From contig JAVXUO010001056.1 in NCBI GenBank assembly GCA_033065855.1, positions 222,013 through 286,012 on the forward strand: a stretch of 64,000 nucleotides of DNA. Reading direction: 5' to 3'. The position numbers were made by a program, and so were the translations under genes. Below are positions 45,108-57,345 of this stretch, one piece after another. Under the pieces are notes generated by a model, which saw only the letters and a program-made list of their open reading frames with translations, had not been told where the DNA came from and did not search any database. Source of the stretch: Escallonia rubra. Lineage: Eukaryota; Streptophyta; Magnoliopsida; Escalloniales; Escalloniaceae. Within the stretch, counting starts at the first letter, position 1, and each line of letters starts with the position of its first letter.

Positions 45108-47704
45108 AGAAAAATGAGGACCATGATCACCCACGAGGCAGGAGAATGTCAAAGAGGAAATTCCTGGCAAATGGGTCATGTCGGGGTCCTAATTCTGGTA
45201 TATATTCCCTTATCCACATATTAAGAATTGACATTTGGCAAAGAAAAGCCAAAAAAGATTGAGATAAGAATTCTATCGAATCTGATCGATCTCATGTTAT
45301 CGCTGCCTATATATAGAAGTCTCTCGCAGCAGTGGATTTTAGCAATGTAGCGGAGAACGAAATGAGAGGAAGAGAGACCTTGTATGAGGATAAAGAGTCA
45401 TGTTGGGGAGCCAAGGATGATTTGCCTAAATCCACCAAACGTACTTTGCATATGGCTAGCCCTAGAGCATAAACACCTTTCAAGTCGTTTCTAGGCTTGT
45501 CATCCTTGCTTACCTGAATGGCTCTTGTCCTTCATGCTAGGTCTTCTCTTCCATGCATGGCTGAAACAAGATGCTTCTAGGCTTGGGTTTTATATTCTTC
45601 ATCGCGAGACATTTTTCCTTATGCAATCTATCCCTGGTGTATTGATTAGGACCTCAAGAAGTACTTAAGCCGGAGACACTAAACTTGTTTGAGGTTAGTT
45701 TTTGTTCTAATTGAGTGAGATTCACTATGGAGTATGGATGATGTTATAGTGATTATAATTTGTAGCTAATTTGTTAATTTCTTGAATGAATTCGCATATT
45801 AACCGATAAAGGGCGATTGATTTTTCTATTTCACATTAATATGAGGGCTAAGGGTAATTTTTATCTTTAAGTAAGATCTATATGCAGGAGTAGTAGTCAT
45901 GTTAAAAGATTAGATTTGGAACTAGTAGTCTATGAAAGTATCGAAAAATGAAAATTTCAAAGCGAGGCAACATGAAATATTGAGGGTGCTAATTGTCAAA
46001 ATTGAACATGAGATGATAGACTAAGAGCAATGACCCGGAAAGTTTACTGAAAAAACGCAAGAGCGAAGCCAAATGGAGGTAAAGTCTCAAAGCCCTCTGC
46101 CTTGATTTTGCTTAAAGAGTTGAAGTAGATTCTTGAAAATCTTCAAGGATGAAGACTCATCTGCGATTAAGAGACTCCAAACGGAGATGACTGTGTTTTT
46201 AATCTGGAGAATACAGGATTTATGCAATGTACAATGTGTTTATGCATTCAAATTTAGACCAACTACACATTATTGGGTTAAACTAGTGTGCAGCTTTGAA
46301 TGCCATCTACATAGTAATGGTCAGATAAACAAAAAAGAAAAAAAAAATGTTTAACCCTTGAGCAAGAGAGAATGGGCAATGGTTAATAATTCAATATCAT
46401 GCGTCCTGCTTGCGTCCTGCTTAGAGAGACAAATAAGAGATTTTAAAAGACCAAATCCATGTTGCCGCTCAAATCAAAAACCTTACCATAAGGTCTGATC
46501 ATGATACGTAGAGTTGTCACGCTTTCTAAAAATTTAAGCTACCAAAAAATGAACTAAAGAACGTATGTTATGCTTTGATACCATGATTGCTAAGTTTTTA
46601 CTGTGTAGACAGAATGCATGGTCGGGAAACACTAGGTAAGCGTTTGTCTTTCGCAATTTTGTTTCAGAAAGAACCAACACAACAATGTGCAGCACTTTAT
46701 GATATTGCACACATCTTCTTTAGTAATATCAATGTCCAATGGTTAGTGGCAGTACCAGTATTTATGACCTGGCCAGATTTGCTTTTGACTCCTACATCTA
46801 AACCATGTGTGAGTTTTGGATCAGATATCTGCTGCTGTCAAATAAACGCCAGTAAAGAGCTTTTAGCAACAAAAAGATTTGATGTTCGGTTTTATCGAAC
46901 CAGAAATTTTGTGGTGTCTCTTTTTAAGGGACGAGGGTATTATTTTCTAACTTAAATTTCTTTTCGGTGCACTATTTGAAACTTAATATTAAGCTAATTT
47001 TAGAATTTGATCGAATTAGCCAGATTTAAGTGAAATTCAATCAAATTCTATGTCCAGATACCAAGCATGGTAATCCTTTTTGTTTTATTGTGTGTGGGCA
47101 ATACTATGAACATACCACCAATGCTATACGAGATTTCACTAAACTAAAGTTCTTTCTATTAGTAACGTTATCACTAAGTTCTACAAATAATTTTACACTA
47201 GGCATGGTTGATGCCGAGCTTTAATTTTCTTATATTATGGGTCTAAGCTAGTTGAATTGGTAGGTTCTTTCGCCATCGTACCGATGGATCTTGAAATGGG
47301 TTTCCACTGTGACGAGGGGTTGGTGCCCAATAAGGTCCGGACTCTACCAGAAGTTATACAGGCTATCCATGATGTACCTGACGTGGCGTAACAGACGGAC
47401 AAGATCCAATGAAACGAAAAAATTCTCAGACGATAAATAGTCATTGTTATATCATTGTTGTCTCATCCATTCATTACGCAATGACATTTTATATCTCGTG
47501 AGCGACGCGCGAATAACCAAAGGATAATAAGATTTGTAAATAAAATTTTCCCTTTTTCCTGCGGTAATCAAGGGATCACGTACAACAAAACTTTGCCCAG
47601 CACCGACCTAAAACTTTAAAAGACCAAGAATAGTCCTTGTCTTACCTTACTTTCTGAAACCCTAACGCCGACATCTGATAGGATACCGATCCCGTCTACC
47701 AATC

Positions 47705-47712
47705 TATATATA
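47705..47712 (+). promoter_or_regulatory. TATA box of K2, unit 3
   Basis: TATATATA lies 69 bases before the chosen ATG (47781). This puts the expected transcription start near 47735-47740 and argues against any upstream start. Confidence 0.6.
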
Positions 47713-47780
47713 CGCGAACTTTCCACAAATCTTGATCTGTGAACGTAACCGTAAAGCACAACGTTTACGAGGAAACAGTT

Positions 47781-48959
47781 ATGGCAATACCAAAGAGAAA
47801 GCGTGAACAAGAAGGCGGCTTCTATGGCCATGGAAGGAGATGGTTTAGAGGAGAGATGATCAGGCAAGAAAGTTCTGGGTCGGTTTTTCTAGCCACTTTG
47901 AAGAGACCCGGAAGTACCAACCTCCCAACCTTCATGGAGGTCAAGTCTTCAAGACTCTCTGCTTCGGATTTGCTACGGGGCGAGAAACAGATTCTTGACG
48001 ATCTCCAAGGATGTCGGTTGATCCGCCGGTGTTACGGGGAAGAGATTACAACCGGAGAGGGTGGTGAGAAGGTGTACAACCTGTTGTTGGAGCGTTGCAT
48101 CGGCGGAACCCTAGCCGATTACATAAAGGAGTCCAACGGGACCGGATTGTCGCGCGTACATGATGTGAGAGAGTATACGAAGGACATTGTGTTAGCCGTT
48201 GATACCATCTATGAGCATGGTTATGCCTGTGATTACGTTGGGGTACACGCCGGAATCATACTACTTGTTCCTGGTACTAGTACCAGTACCGCCGGATATG
48301 TTGCGAAAGTCGGTGATTTAGGAGATGTGGCGAAGAGGGCGACCAAGAGTTTCGACGAAGACGTAGCAATGGCGCCTGCAATAACGCCGGGCCCGGACGT
48401 TTGGTGGGATGTTGGGTGCACTCTGATAGAGATGCTAACGGGGAAGAAGTACGCGGAGATTGAGGAGATTATCGAAAGGGGCGGGTGGCAAGAGATCCCC
48501 GGTGAGACATTAACGAAAGAGGCGATCGATTTCTTGGAAGCCTGTCTAGCGTGGGACGCTACACTGACTACCAGAAGGATCTTGAGTCACCCGTTCATAG
48601 CAGGAGTAGCGGAAGAGCCGCGGGGTGACGGTGGTGGTGGTGGTGATGGTGATGATGGAGAAGAAGTGAATTCTTGGAACCGCATTCCGGTTGAAGAAGA
48701 CAAATCACGCAACAAGGATGGCCGCCGGGAGTTTGCACCGGCCAGCTCAGTAGCCCTGTGTATGGAAGCCCGTGAGGATGAGATGATTCCTTCCTTTTCA
48801 GATGACAACTTGGACACAGTAGAAGCAGGAGGGGCAGGAGAGGTTGATCTTCAACCCCTGCCCTTCGTTTATGAGGCTGATGTTAAGAGAATCCCATCCT
48901 TCTCTGATGACAACTTCAGAGCAATGGGCAGAGTGAAAGGGAAGAAGGGCTTTGATTAG
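47781..48959 (+). CDS. K2: MAPKKK-derived pseudokinase, 392 aa, intact
   Basis: The frame is open from a GTG at 47739, but the first ATG is at 47781 in a good context (gttATGG). It starts with a basic PKRKRE stretch (possible nuclear signal). The kinase fold is recognisable against the 57.3 kb kinase: EVKSS keeps the ATP lysine (K55), GEKQIL keeps the helix C glutamate, DVWWDVGCTLIEMLTGKKY is helix F, and TTRRILSHPFIAG is the end of the domain. Catalytic parts are lost: the glycine loop is RQESSGSV, the HxDLKPxN loop is CDYVGVHAGI, DFG reads DLG followed by D, and GTPxYLSPE is missing. The acidic tail carries IPSFSDDN twice (PSFSDDNLDT and IPSFSDDNFR). It is probably an inactive, regulatory or decaying kinase; open frame, TATA and a single exon make expression plausible. 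Confidence 0.8.
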   Translation: MAIPKRKREQEGGFYGHGRRWFRGEMIRQESSGSVFLATLKRPGSTNLPTFMEVKSSRLSASDLLRGEKQILDDLQGCRLIRRCYGEEITTGEGGEKVYNLLLERCIGGTLADYIKESNGTGLSRVHDVREYTKDIVLAVDTIYEHGYACDYVGVHAGIILLVPGTSTSTAGYVAKVGDLGDVAKRATKSFDEDVAMAPAITPGPDVWWDVGCTLIEMLTGKKYAEIEEIIERGGWQEIPGETLTKEAIDFLEACLAWDATLTTRRILSHPFIAGVAEEPRGDGGGGGDGDDGEEVNSWNRIPVEEDKSRNKDGRREFAPASSVALCMEAREDEMIPSFSDDNLDTVEAGGAGEVDLQPLPFVYEADVKRIPSFSDDNFRAMGRVKGKKGFD

Positions 48960-49290
48960 AACTAACAGCAGCTAGCTCAGTTTGTGAGGTGAGGGGAGGA
49001 CGTAAAGCAACTATAAAATTGTGTTGCATTTTATGTTTTCTTGGACAGTATACAAAGCTATACAAAGCTATATGCATTTCTTCCTTTCTCATATATTCTT
49101 CTGAAGCTGTACTTTGTTTATTCTTATGAGAATTCGCTTGCCAGCTAAGAACTTTATAGCTCAAACATGTATGGGCGAACTAAAAAATTGTGTACTTACT
49201 GGCAAGGCCCAAAAATGAATACCCATGTCCACCATAATCATGAACATGATCCGAATGGAATGGAAGAACATGGACTAAAATTTTTAGTTA

Positions 49291-52200
49291 GAAATATCAT
49301 ACGACAATAATAATTACAATTTTGGGTTCTAATGTGCCGCAATTTGTGTTGAGTTGTACATTTTTTTATTTTTTTTATTTTGCTATCTTTTTCTTTTTCG
49401 TGGTACATGGAAAGTTAGAGACATACATTACGAATTACATATGTACACTGAATTAGTAGTAGGTTCGTACAACTTAGATGTACTATTGTATGTAACGGCA
49501 GAAGCTATAGTGTATGTTACAAAAGATTCACTTTTTTGTTTAGTGAGGGGAGTTGATATCCACACTCCACTTTTAACTGCACACATTCACCTTGGCGACT
49601 TAAGTTCGTGGTTGTTTCTTTTAGTGGCCGATGTGGACGAGATTTCACACTCCACTTGCCTAATGTGAATGCCCTCTCTTTTCCTTGGCTTTCATTTTCC
49701 ATTTTCCGCACCCTCCACCACAAGGAAGGAAAGAAGAACATAAACGAAAACCCACCATGACGGTATGAAGGGATCCATGTTTTGGAGGTGGGAATGAGGG
49801 TGTTGCATCCATCTTTCAACAGCCCTAGATGCAGGCTTCCCTGGTCACGAGTGAACAAGCATTAGTTGGCTTAGGGCTAATTATGAAACATGAACTTTGA
49901 TATCCGAAGAGGTCAAGGGTTTGTTGCAACAATGTCATGGTTTCTCTTCTGGTTTGACTGCTCAAAGCCTTTGAATCATCCCTTCTTAGTAGGACTAAAG
50001 GTACGGGGCATGATTAAGGTTCAAGCTTGTTGTATTTTGTGAACAAAGTACAAGCATTTCCAAGTCAAAAATTTACCCTCAAACTTGCTTGCTTGAACTT
50101 GATATTAGTTGTGTAAAACTCACAATCCCACGTTGGAGAGAGTAGAGAATTCACATGGGTTTATAACTTGCTAGGCATGTCGGGCTTAATAATAAGCGAG
50201 TAAAGGTGAACTCTCACACGCATATGAGCGGGACTTAAGCCCACGTCATTTCAACGCCAAAATTAGAAATTAGCCAGAAAAATAGTTAACTGGGGACTTC
50301 ATGCGTTACTCGCGTGCAAGGGAGGTGCAAGTGCAACACAAAGAAAGAAAGTATGCAAAACTCTCCCCCTCCTGTGGCCTTCGTTATTCAAGTACTCTGG
50401 AAGGTAGCCATCCAAGACTTTGAACACCGAGATATTATTTCCAAGGGGGTGAATTACATTTAAAAACAGTGCACTACGTGTCTTAGTCTGTTCGAATTTT
50501 CGATTTCGATAAAATTTATACTATGCTGATCTTCATTTTTTTTTTAATATAGTAGCTTCCTATTTTTTTTTCTTTCCCAAGAATGCTTTCTCCGATGACG
50601 ATGATAATGATGATAACTAAGGGAACTACACACCTATCTGAGTTAAAAAATTGAGCGTGAAGGATGAGTTGGGACTTCACGCCGCCTGAGGTATCAAAAA
50701 CAGAGAATGCAAGTTTATCACCCCAAATACCTGCTGTTATGATTTTCAAACTTTCCTTCTCGTTTTATTTTCAACCTCGGCAAAATGCACAGTCATCTGA
50801 TCCCAAAAAGATGGAGAAGTCCGAAGATAACACAGCTCATGCACGCACGCACAAACACACCGACACACGTACACGCAGAGAGAATCGAAACAAGAAAACA
50901 ATTGATGGTCAGACATAACAAATAGTTCCAACAGCTCTCTTCAGAATAATTCAGAACGACGTTAATTTCAGTGAATGAGCAAACATCATCCACCTTGGGG
51001 TTTCCACAAGTAAATTGCAAATTATTTGAGATCCTGCCCTTCTTTGTCCCACATTCTGTTAGCCGTAGTGACCAGCTCAAACATCACCAATTTTTAGAAC
51101 AATTAGCTGTTTATTGAGAGCCTTCTCCTCTGCCCTTGTCAACGAGGCGGCCAGGGCCATCAGAGCAATCGGAGCACTATACTCCATGGCAAAAAATCAG
51201 CTCAGGATGCTGATGCCAATACCAAGCTTATGTTTTCTGGAAAGCAACGGCCCAACCCTTGGGGATGTGGTAATACATCTAAGAAATTATTCCATCAAAC
51301 TTACTCCTCTGAAATTATATCAACATTGAACCTTGGACGTAAAATAGTTCAAATTGAATATCTTCAGAAAGAAGATGATGGTGTCATGAGCAGGTAAACT
51401 TAACAGAGTGATTTATGCAACTTGAAGTCGTACGCAAATGCATATGCAGCTGAACTCTTACATGCCATGAAATTACCAAGCCACGAAACCAACCAGAATA
51501 CAAACAGATATATAACAAAAAAAGTAATATATATTATTAAGCAAAGAAACTTCAAATTAGATATCCCCCGTTGAAGGTCCTCAACCTTTCATTGAAGGCT
51601 ACTTGGTATACCAAGGGCCCTAAAGAAGTTGGCCTTTTTATCCATGGAAGGGTATCAGTCTCAGGTATGCGATCTTGACTGGGGATAACTCGAGGAGGAA
51701 AATGTACCCTTTGGTTTATGGAGATTATGGTTAATAATTATTCACCTGTAAAAGAAAAGTGTTGATGTGCAAGAAGGATTAGTGAGGGAGTGAACCATCT
51801 ATTACAAGACTTGAGTCGAAGATTCCACTAGAGAAGGAAAACAAATGGCATCTGGTATTTGGTGCCATAAAGACGTCTTTAGGATCTTAACTCTCTCATC
51901 CCTTCCATTAAAAGGAAGTATAAATTGTACATGAATCTTCATCGAGATACTAGAAATTTGAATGTTTCTTAATCAGTACAACAGAAAGCCATCTGCCATA
52001 TTGATCTTGTCAAGTTAACAGCTCGTAAAGCGCTGATTAGGAAATAAAGGCACTTCTTAAGAGAACCTATGCAGACAACTATTCATTATTCTAATTTCCT
52101 AATCATCTGGGAGCACACAACAACCCAAGCAAATAAATTTACCAAGTTTGATCTCTTCAGGTAGAACTGCAATAACTAAGTCATCATTGGTATTGTCCTT

Positions 52201-53089
52201 TCCAGATATCAAGGTTTAAATACTTAAAATTTTAGTAATTTACCAAATGTGATCTCTAAAAGTAACTAAACTGCAGCCTACTATTTTTCTTTGAGACGAA
52301 GTCAGGCAAAAAATGGTTTCTGTAACCTTTGATGCAACTAATCTTTTAACACGTAAAAACCGAAAGCGAAGAGTTTATCTGCTAACTAATATCTGGAGTA
52401 CCTACATGATTCCATGAAAAAGGAACCCACGACTGTTACATTTGGGACACTCTGTGCAAATCAGGCAACTGAATTTTGACGCTGATTTCAGTGGCTAGTC
52501 CTAGCAGTTTGTTGTATAAATGCCAAATAGTCAAGCATTCAAGTTTTCTTTCATACCCTGGCGTCATCTGATATCCAAGTTAATTCATTAATAATCCCTT
52601 TAACATGGGAAACCTCAATGGTTCAAACTGAAATTGTTCACAAAAACCATGTGGAATCTAGACATATAGGTTTCCTTTCTTCGTCAAAGCATGTCGATAT
52701 TACTCCTGACAAATTTATATGATGATGTTGGACAAATTGACAGTCCAATATAGGTAATGCAAACTTATTATCGTGCTGAATTTGATACCGTATAGGATCC
52801 CTTATCAGTGGAGTTTCATTACTACTCCAATCAACTGAACTTTTCACAACTAATTGTTTATTTCATTTGGTTCCAGTTCGTTTTTTTTTTTTTTGGAAAA
52901 CAATCTGCCAAAAAGATTTCACATGGCCTTTTGTGTTTTCTTTCCCCATTCTACGTGAAGGTTGATATATATATCTATATCGACTAGATGACGCACGATA
53001 TCTTAATCAGTAATTGAAGCCAATATGATCTTATTGACCAAGGCAACATCCATCACTCGTATTACTCTTTTCTTACAATTGATTGCAGA
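49291..53089. other. Intergenic, no gene recognised
   Basis: AT-rich sequence with short spurious frames only. 52624-52665 (gaaattgttcacaaaaacca tgtgga) repeats part of the K2 3' flank seen at 34436 and 39047, so this stretch includes another scrap of the duplicated region. Confidence 0.5.
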
Positions 53090-53902
53090 CTAGGAAGCAC
53101 GGACACCTCTTATAGGACGAGGTATGGTGTCCGACACTTACCGACACCTCGACACCTCACCGACACCTCCGGACACGTGTCCGACACCTCTCAACGGTGT
53201 CCGAATTTATTTTTTTTTTAATTAACGGACACCGTGTCGGACACCTCTTGAAGACGTGTCGGATACCTCTTGAAAAAGTGTCGGACACCTTGTGAAGAAG
53301 TGTGCACTCATATGGGGCCAAAATACAATATTTCAAATTTATTTGAGGGATAAATCTGGGGTTTTTTAGAAATGAACTTTTAGACCAAACCTTAATCAGA
53401 TCGACCCAACAAAAGGTACATTCTTCGTTCTCTCTCATCTCTGTCTTTTCTTTCTTTTTGTTGCCTAAAGCATCCAAGCTTGCTAGTCTAGAGTAAGATA
53501 GGTCAACATCTCCGACCTCATTTACAGACCATCTGACTATATAAAACCTCTCCTTCATGCCTTTGGCCTCATGACTTTTTTCCTTCTCTCTTGTTATTGT
53601 TGAGACTCTAATCTTGGTACTGTTGAGACATTCAACTGCTTTCTTTTTGCCGACCTTTTTTCTTGTTACTGTTAAGACTAATTCATGTTACTTGCTTTCT
53701 TTCTCATCCATTTTGAACCAAATTTAGTTGCTCCAATTGAGATGTGTATGTATGTGTGTGTGTGTGTGTGTATTTATATAAATATAAATATATTAAAAAA
53801 AATCAGTGGTGTCCTGCAGCGTTCAAAATCTGGTTTTTTAAAAATTGCGGTGTCCGGTGTCCCGGTCGGTGTCGGACGCGGTGTCCGTGTCCGTGCTACC
53901 TA
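53090..53902. mobile_element. MULE-like non-autonomous element, 813 bp
   Basis: The terminal repeats are CTAGGAAGCACGGACAC on the left and, reversed, TAGGTAGCACGGACAC on the right. Nine bases, gattgcaga, are duplicated on both sides (53081-53089 and 53903-53911), the size typical of Mutator-like elements. The subterminal regions are packed with GTGTCCG/CGGACAC words in both directions. There is no transposase. Confidence 0.82.
53751..53771. repeat. (TG)n microsatellite
   Basis: About ten tg dinucleotides inside the MULE-like element. Confidence 0.9.
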
Positions 53903-53911
53903 GATTGCAGA

Positions 53912-56900
53912 GAAACAGGAGCTTTTCAAACTTTTGAAAGACAACATTCATACGTGTAGGTACCACTTTCATACTCACCGGGCATAACCAACACTTGGTC
54001 AATAGGATGAACCCCATTTCCTAACCAAGTATCTGCCGATCATTACCTTCAATCTGGAAAGGCAACAGATGCACCAACTAAATCAGAATACATAAAAAAG
54101 GAACACAGATTATGAAAGAGAAGATGTGACTTATAAAGTTCAGATTACGACTATAATTACCTTAAACAAGTGTTAGTCGACGAGGATCGTCCCTCTCCTC
54201 TCCTGAGTTACCAAATTACATTCTGCTCCCATGGCGATCCCAAAGCAAGATCACAAACCCTCTGTTAAATACAAACAATAAACATATGCAATGAAGAGAA
54301 AGTCCTTATCAGAAAAAGGAAAAAAAAAAAAAAGGAAAGAAAGAAAACAAGAATAATTTTTTCAAACCTTCTAAAAACTTCACGCAAAATACAAATTTGT
54401 TGTTATGCAACTATAACAGGACATACAAAGCAAAAAACTGCTCGCAAGTGGAGCCTGCATGAAGTTGCAAGAGCTTTTTGTGCATCAATTTTGTGTCCAT
54501 ATCTTGAGTAGAGTTTTGGCAAAAACAGTCCACGTCAGTAACTCGGTTACAGTCAAACCAAAAGATGCATTGCCTGTGTCCTACAGCAGCTGCCTTTTAT
54601 ATCATAAAAGAATACATACATGTACAATCACCATGATAGACAACACTCCCTGCACGTTCCAGCAGGAGGTCTTTCAAAAGCCATACCAAGTTCTTATATT
54701 CACATCTGACACTACCAAAAATGAAGTTACGTCTCACCAGGAATTAGAATCATTAAAGTATAACCCAAAAGATCGTGACTTAACCTCATTGCAGCCACCA
54801 CAAAATGGTGAAGGCCCAAAAAAATTGAAAAAAGGGGAGATCCATCACTGGAGAAATAAAAGGATGAAATTAAACTATAGTTGGACTGGAACATTGCCCA
54901 GATAAGTGTTGAAAATAAGCACGCTAGCCTGCAACTGGCAAGAGTAGAAATTGGTCTTGTGTCCACAGAATTACCTATCATGATTTTGAATGCTTCTAGA
55001 TCACATAGTGATACTCAAAGATTTTAAGAAATTCTAACAATAATTTGCCTCATAATTTGGAGCATTTAACACAGAAATATCATACAGGATACAGAACAAA
55101 GACCGGGTGAGCTGAAAAGCCTGAAATGGTGACTCCTATTTATACTTAACGAGGATTTATGCCAGGATGGAAACTAATGACCAAATCAACTACTAGAAGC
55201 TTGAAGACTACAATAAAAGATATTTAGACTACCAAGAAATAAGTTGAAAACCTGAAATAGGACATAAACTTGAAATGGTATTAGGACTACCAGAACTATC
55301 ATCGTCATCATCCTAGTACAAATGCTTAAACGTTGTTGCAACACTCACTGAAGTAATATCACTTCAATCATATAGTCTTAAGGATCATAGAGAAAATAAC
55401 AAAGTACCCAACGTGTGAACCTCCATTTGGAGGTTCAAGAGGTTCTTAAAGAAGAAGTGTCTGAACTCATCGTATTGGTAACATAATATCAATTGGGAGA
55501 GTCGTAAACAAACACTACTTCTATATGTAAAAACGATTTAGTAATAACCATGACATCTAGAACATATCCACTGTTTATTGACATTCTGTTTGTCATATGC
55601 ACTGAATATGATCATGCAAGTATTCACTAGAGTACACATACAACATAATTAGACGCAATCTCTCTAAACTACACATATAACATATTTCGAAGCAATCTCT
55701 GCTAAACTCCCGTGGGAAATTGTACAAGTCAGTCAATCAAGAACAAAAGAAGTACTTAGAGAATACAGTATTACTCAGCACTATGGTATATGATGTAAAT
55801 GGACTTCTTCCACAACTTATTTCACATCCCTGACACAAAACAAAAAAAACATGCTTATGGTAACAATTCAGCCATTCTGAGAGAAAAGTATGCTCAATTC
55901 CGTAGTTCACTACTTTCAACCAAAAAATTAGATTTGAAAGCAGAGGAATGACAGAGAAAAACGGAATACTAGTCGCACACTTAAGGTTGACATGGGGATA
56001 TCAAAGTCTTCAGCTAGAATTCATTTCCTTGTGAAACATAGAGAGCATAAGATTGGTCACAAATTAATTCAGCCATGACCACTTAGTAGGAATAAGTCTT
56101 CCAGGGTTCATTTGGGATTAAGTAAAGCTGAAAGAGGGGCAGTTTTACATGCATCAGATACAAATGCTTTGTCTCAGGATTTTGCTTTTTTAACGGTTTC
56201 GCAATTTGTTCTAGTGAAACATATAGCAATTTGTTCTAATGAAACATATAGCGATGAGAAAATAAATCGTCCCCTAGCTCCCTCCCTCCCCCTGTCATTT
56301 TATTTCCCTTATTTCAGGTAACCACCTCGATTTCAGGTTCACAAGCATGCTCTTTTATAATCGATAAAACGAACCATATAGAAAAAAGAAATCTTAATGG
56401 TCCAGTAATCCAAGAAGTTCATTGACACCTTCACATCATTTGAGGGAAAAGAAAAGGGTAAGAATATGAGTAAGCTGAATTTTGCACTGGAGCTCATAAC
56501 ATGACCGTGATCACTGAATGCAAATGCAAAGAGTTGATTATGCTAAAAAAAATCACGGCAGACACTGTAATGAACTCACGTAATCTACTAGTCATTCCCA
56601 CTAAATTACTAAGCTCTAACACAATTAGTTCCTGCTGACATGCTTGATTCATGTGTTTCACATAAATCAGAGCTTACCGCAATTCAGTAGCAGTACCACT
56701 TCACTGTTTGCTTTTTGAACAACTTGGCTGCAATTGTCTGGTATACAGTTTCTCATAATTGCGCAGCTCCACATGCCGCCCCAATACCTAAAGAGTTGAT
56801 TCTTCATTGACAAAGGATGCTGAACCAGATACTTAATTAGAAAAGTTTGGAGCAAAACTGGCAAGTTATGAATACCCTCTGATACTTTCTTTTTCTATTT

Positions 56901-57345
56901 ATGTTTTCTGTCTTATCATGTTTCCAAATTCTTATGCTGATACAGAGGTGGCAAGTGAGATTTGACACTGCAAAATGGACAAACACCACATTTCCTTATA
57001 AAGCAAACTCGTAACCCTGGAATCACCGGAATAGAGCTATACAACAACTATGCCTGGTAAAATGAGAAGTTAATCATGTACAAACAATTTAAACGAAAGT
57101 AACTAAAGTTAAGGCAACTCAGTAGGAGAAGAAATAAAAGAATTTTCCATTTCTAATAGTGAGCTAATGAGAAACAAACATAACTATTTTACATTAAAGA
57201 ATTTTGTATAACTTCAACAATGCTAACCCTAAACATATTGATCGAACATGTCAATTCTGCTCTTGATATGCGAGAATTTTGTCAGGCAAGTATTCACTAA
57301 AATACGTGTATAACATCACTTGACACTATATCTCACCACAACATT
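53912..57345. other. Intergenic, no gene recognised
   Basis: The sequence is AT-rich. Short frames such as 54459-54905 (plus) show no domain, codon-like bias or splice structure I can support. Confidence 0.5.

Larger units (their letters stand above)
42052..49290. repeat. Segmental duplication unit 3
   Basis: This unit is collinear with unit 2 without the Helitrons and the Ty3 element. Relative to units 1 and 2 it has lost about 530 bp at 44270 (equivalent to about 23210-23740). The spans 42250-43600, 45110-46560 and 46600-47690 show homology but no recognisable gene. Confidence 0.88.

Noticed and set aside
47739..47780. Upstream start of K2 giving a 406-aa protein
   Set aside because: The triplet at 47739 is GTG and lies at the expected transcription start relative to the TATA box; the first ATG is at 47781.
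50840..50885. CRISPR-like or satellite array in the cacgcacgcacaaacacac stretch
   Set aside because: It is a simple CA-rich tract of under 50 bases without repeat-spacer structure.
54459..54905. 148-codon plus-strand frame
   Set aside because: No domain, no upstream promoter features and overlapping open frame on the other strand; composition looks like random AT-rich DNA.
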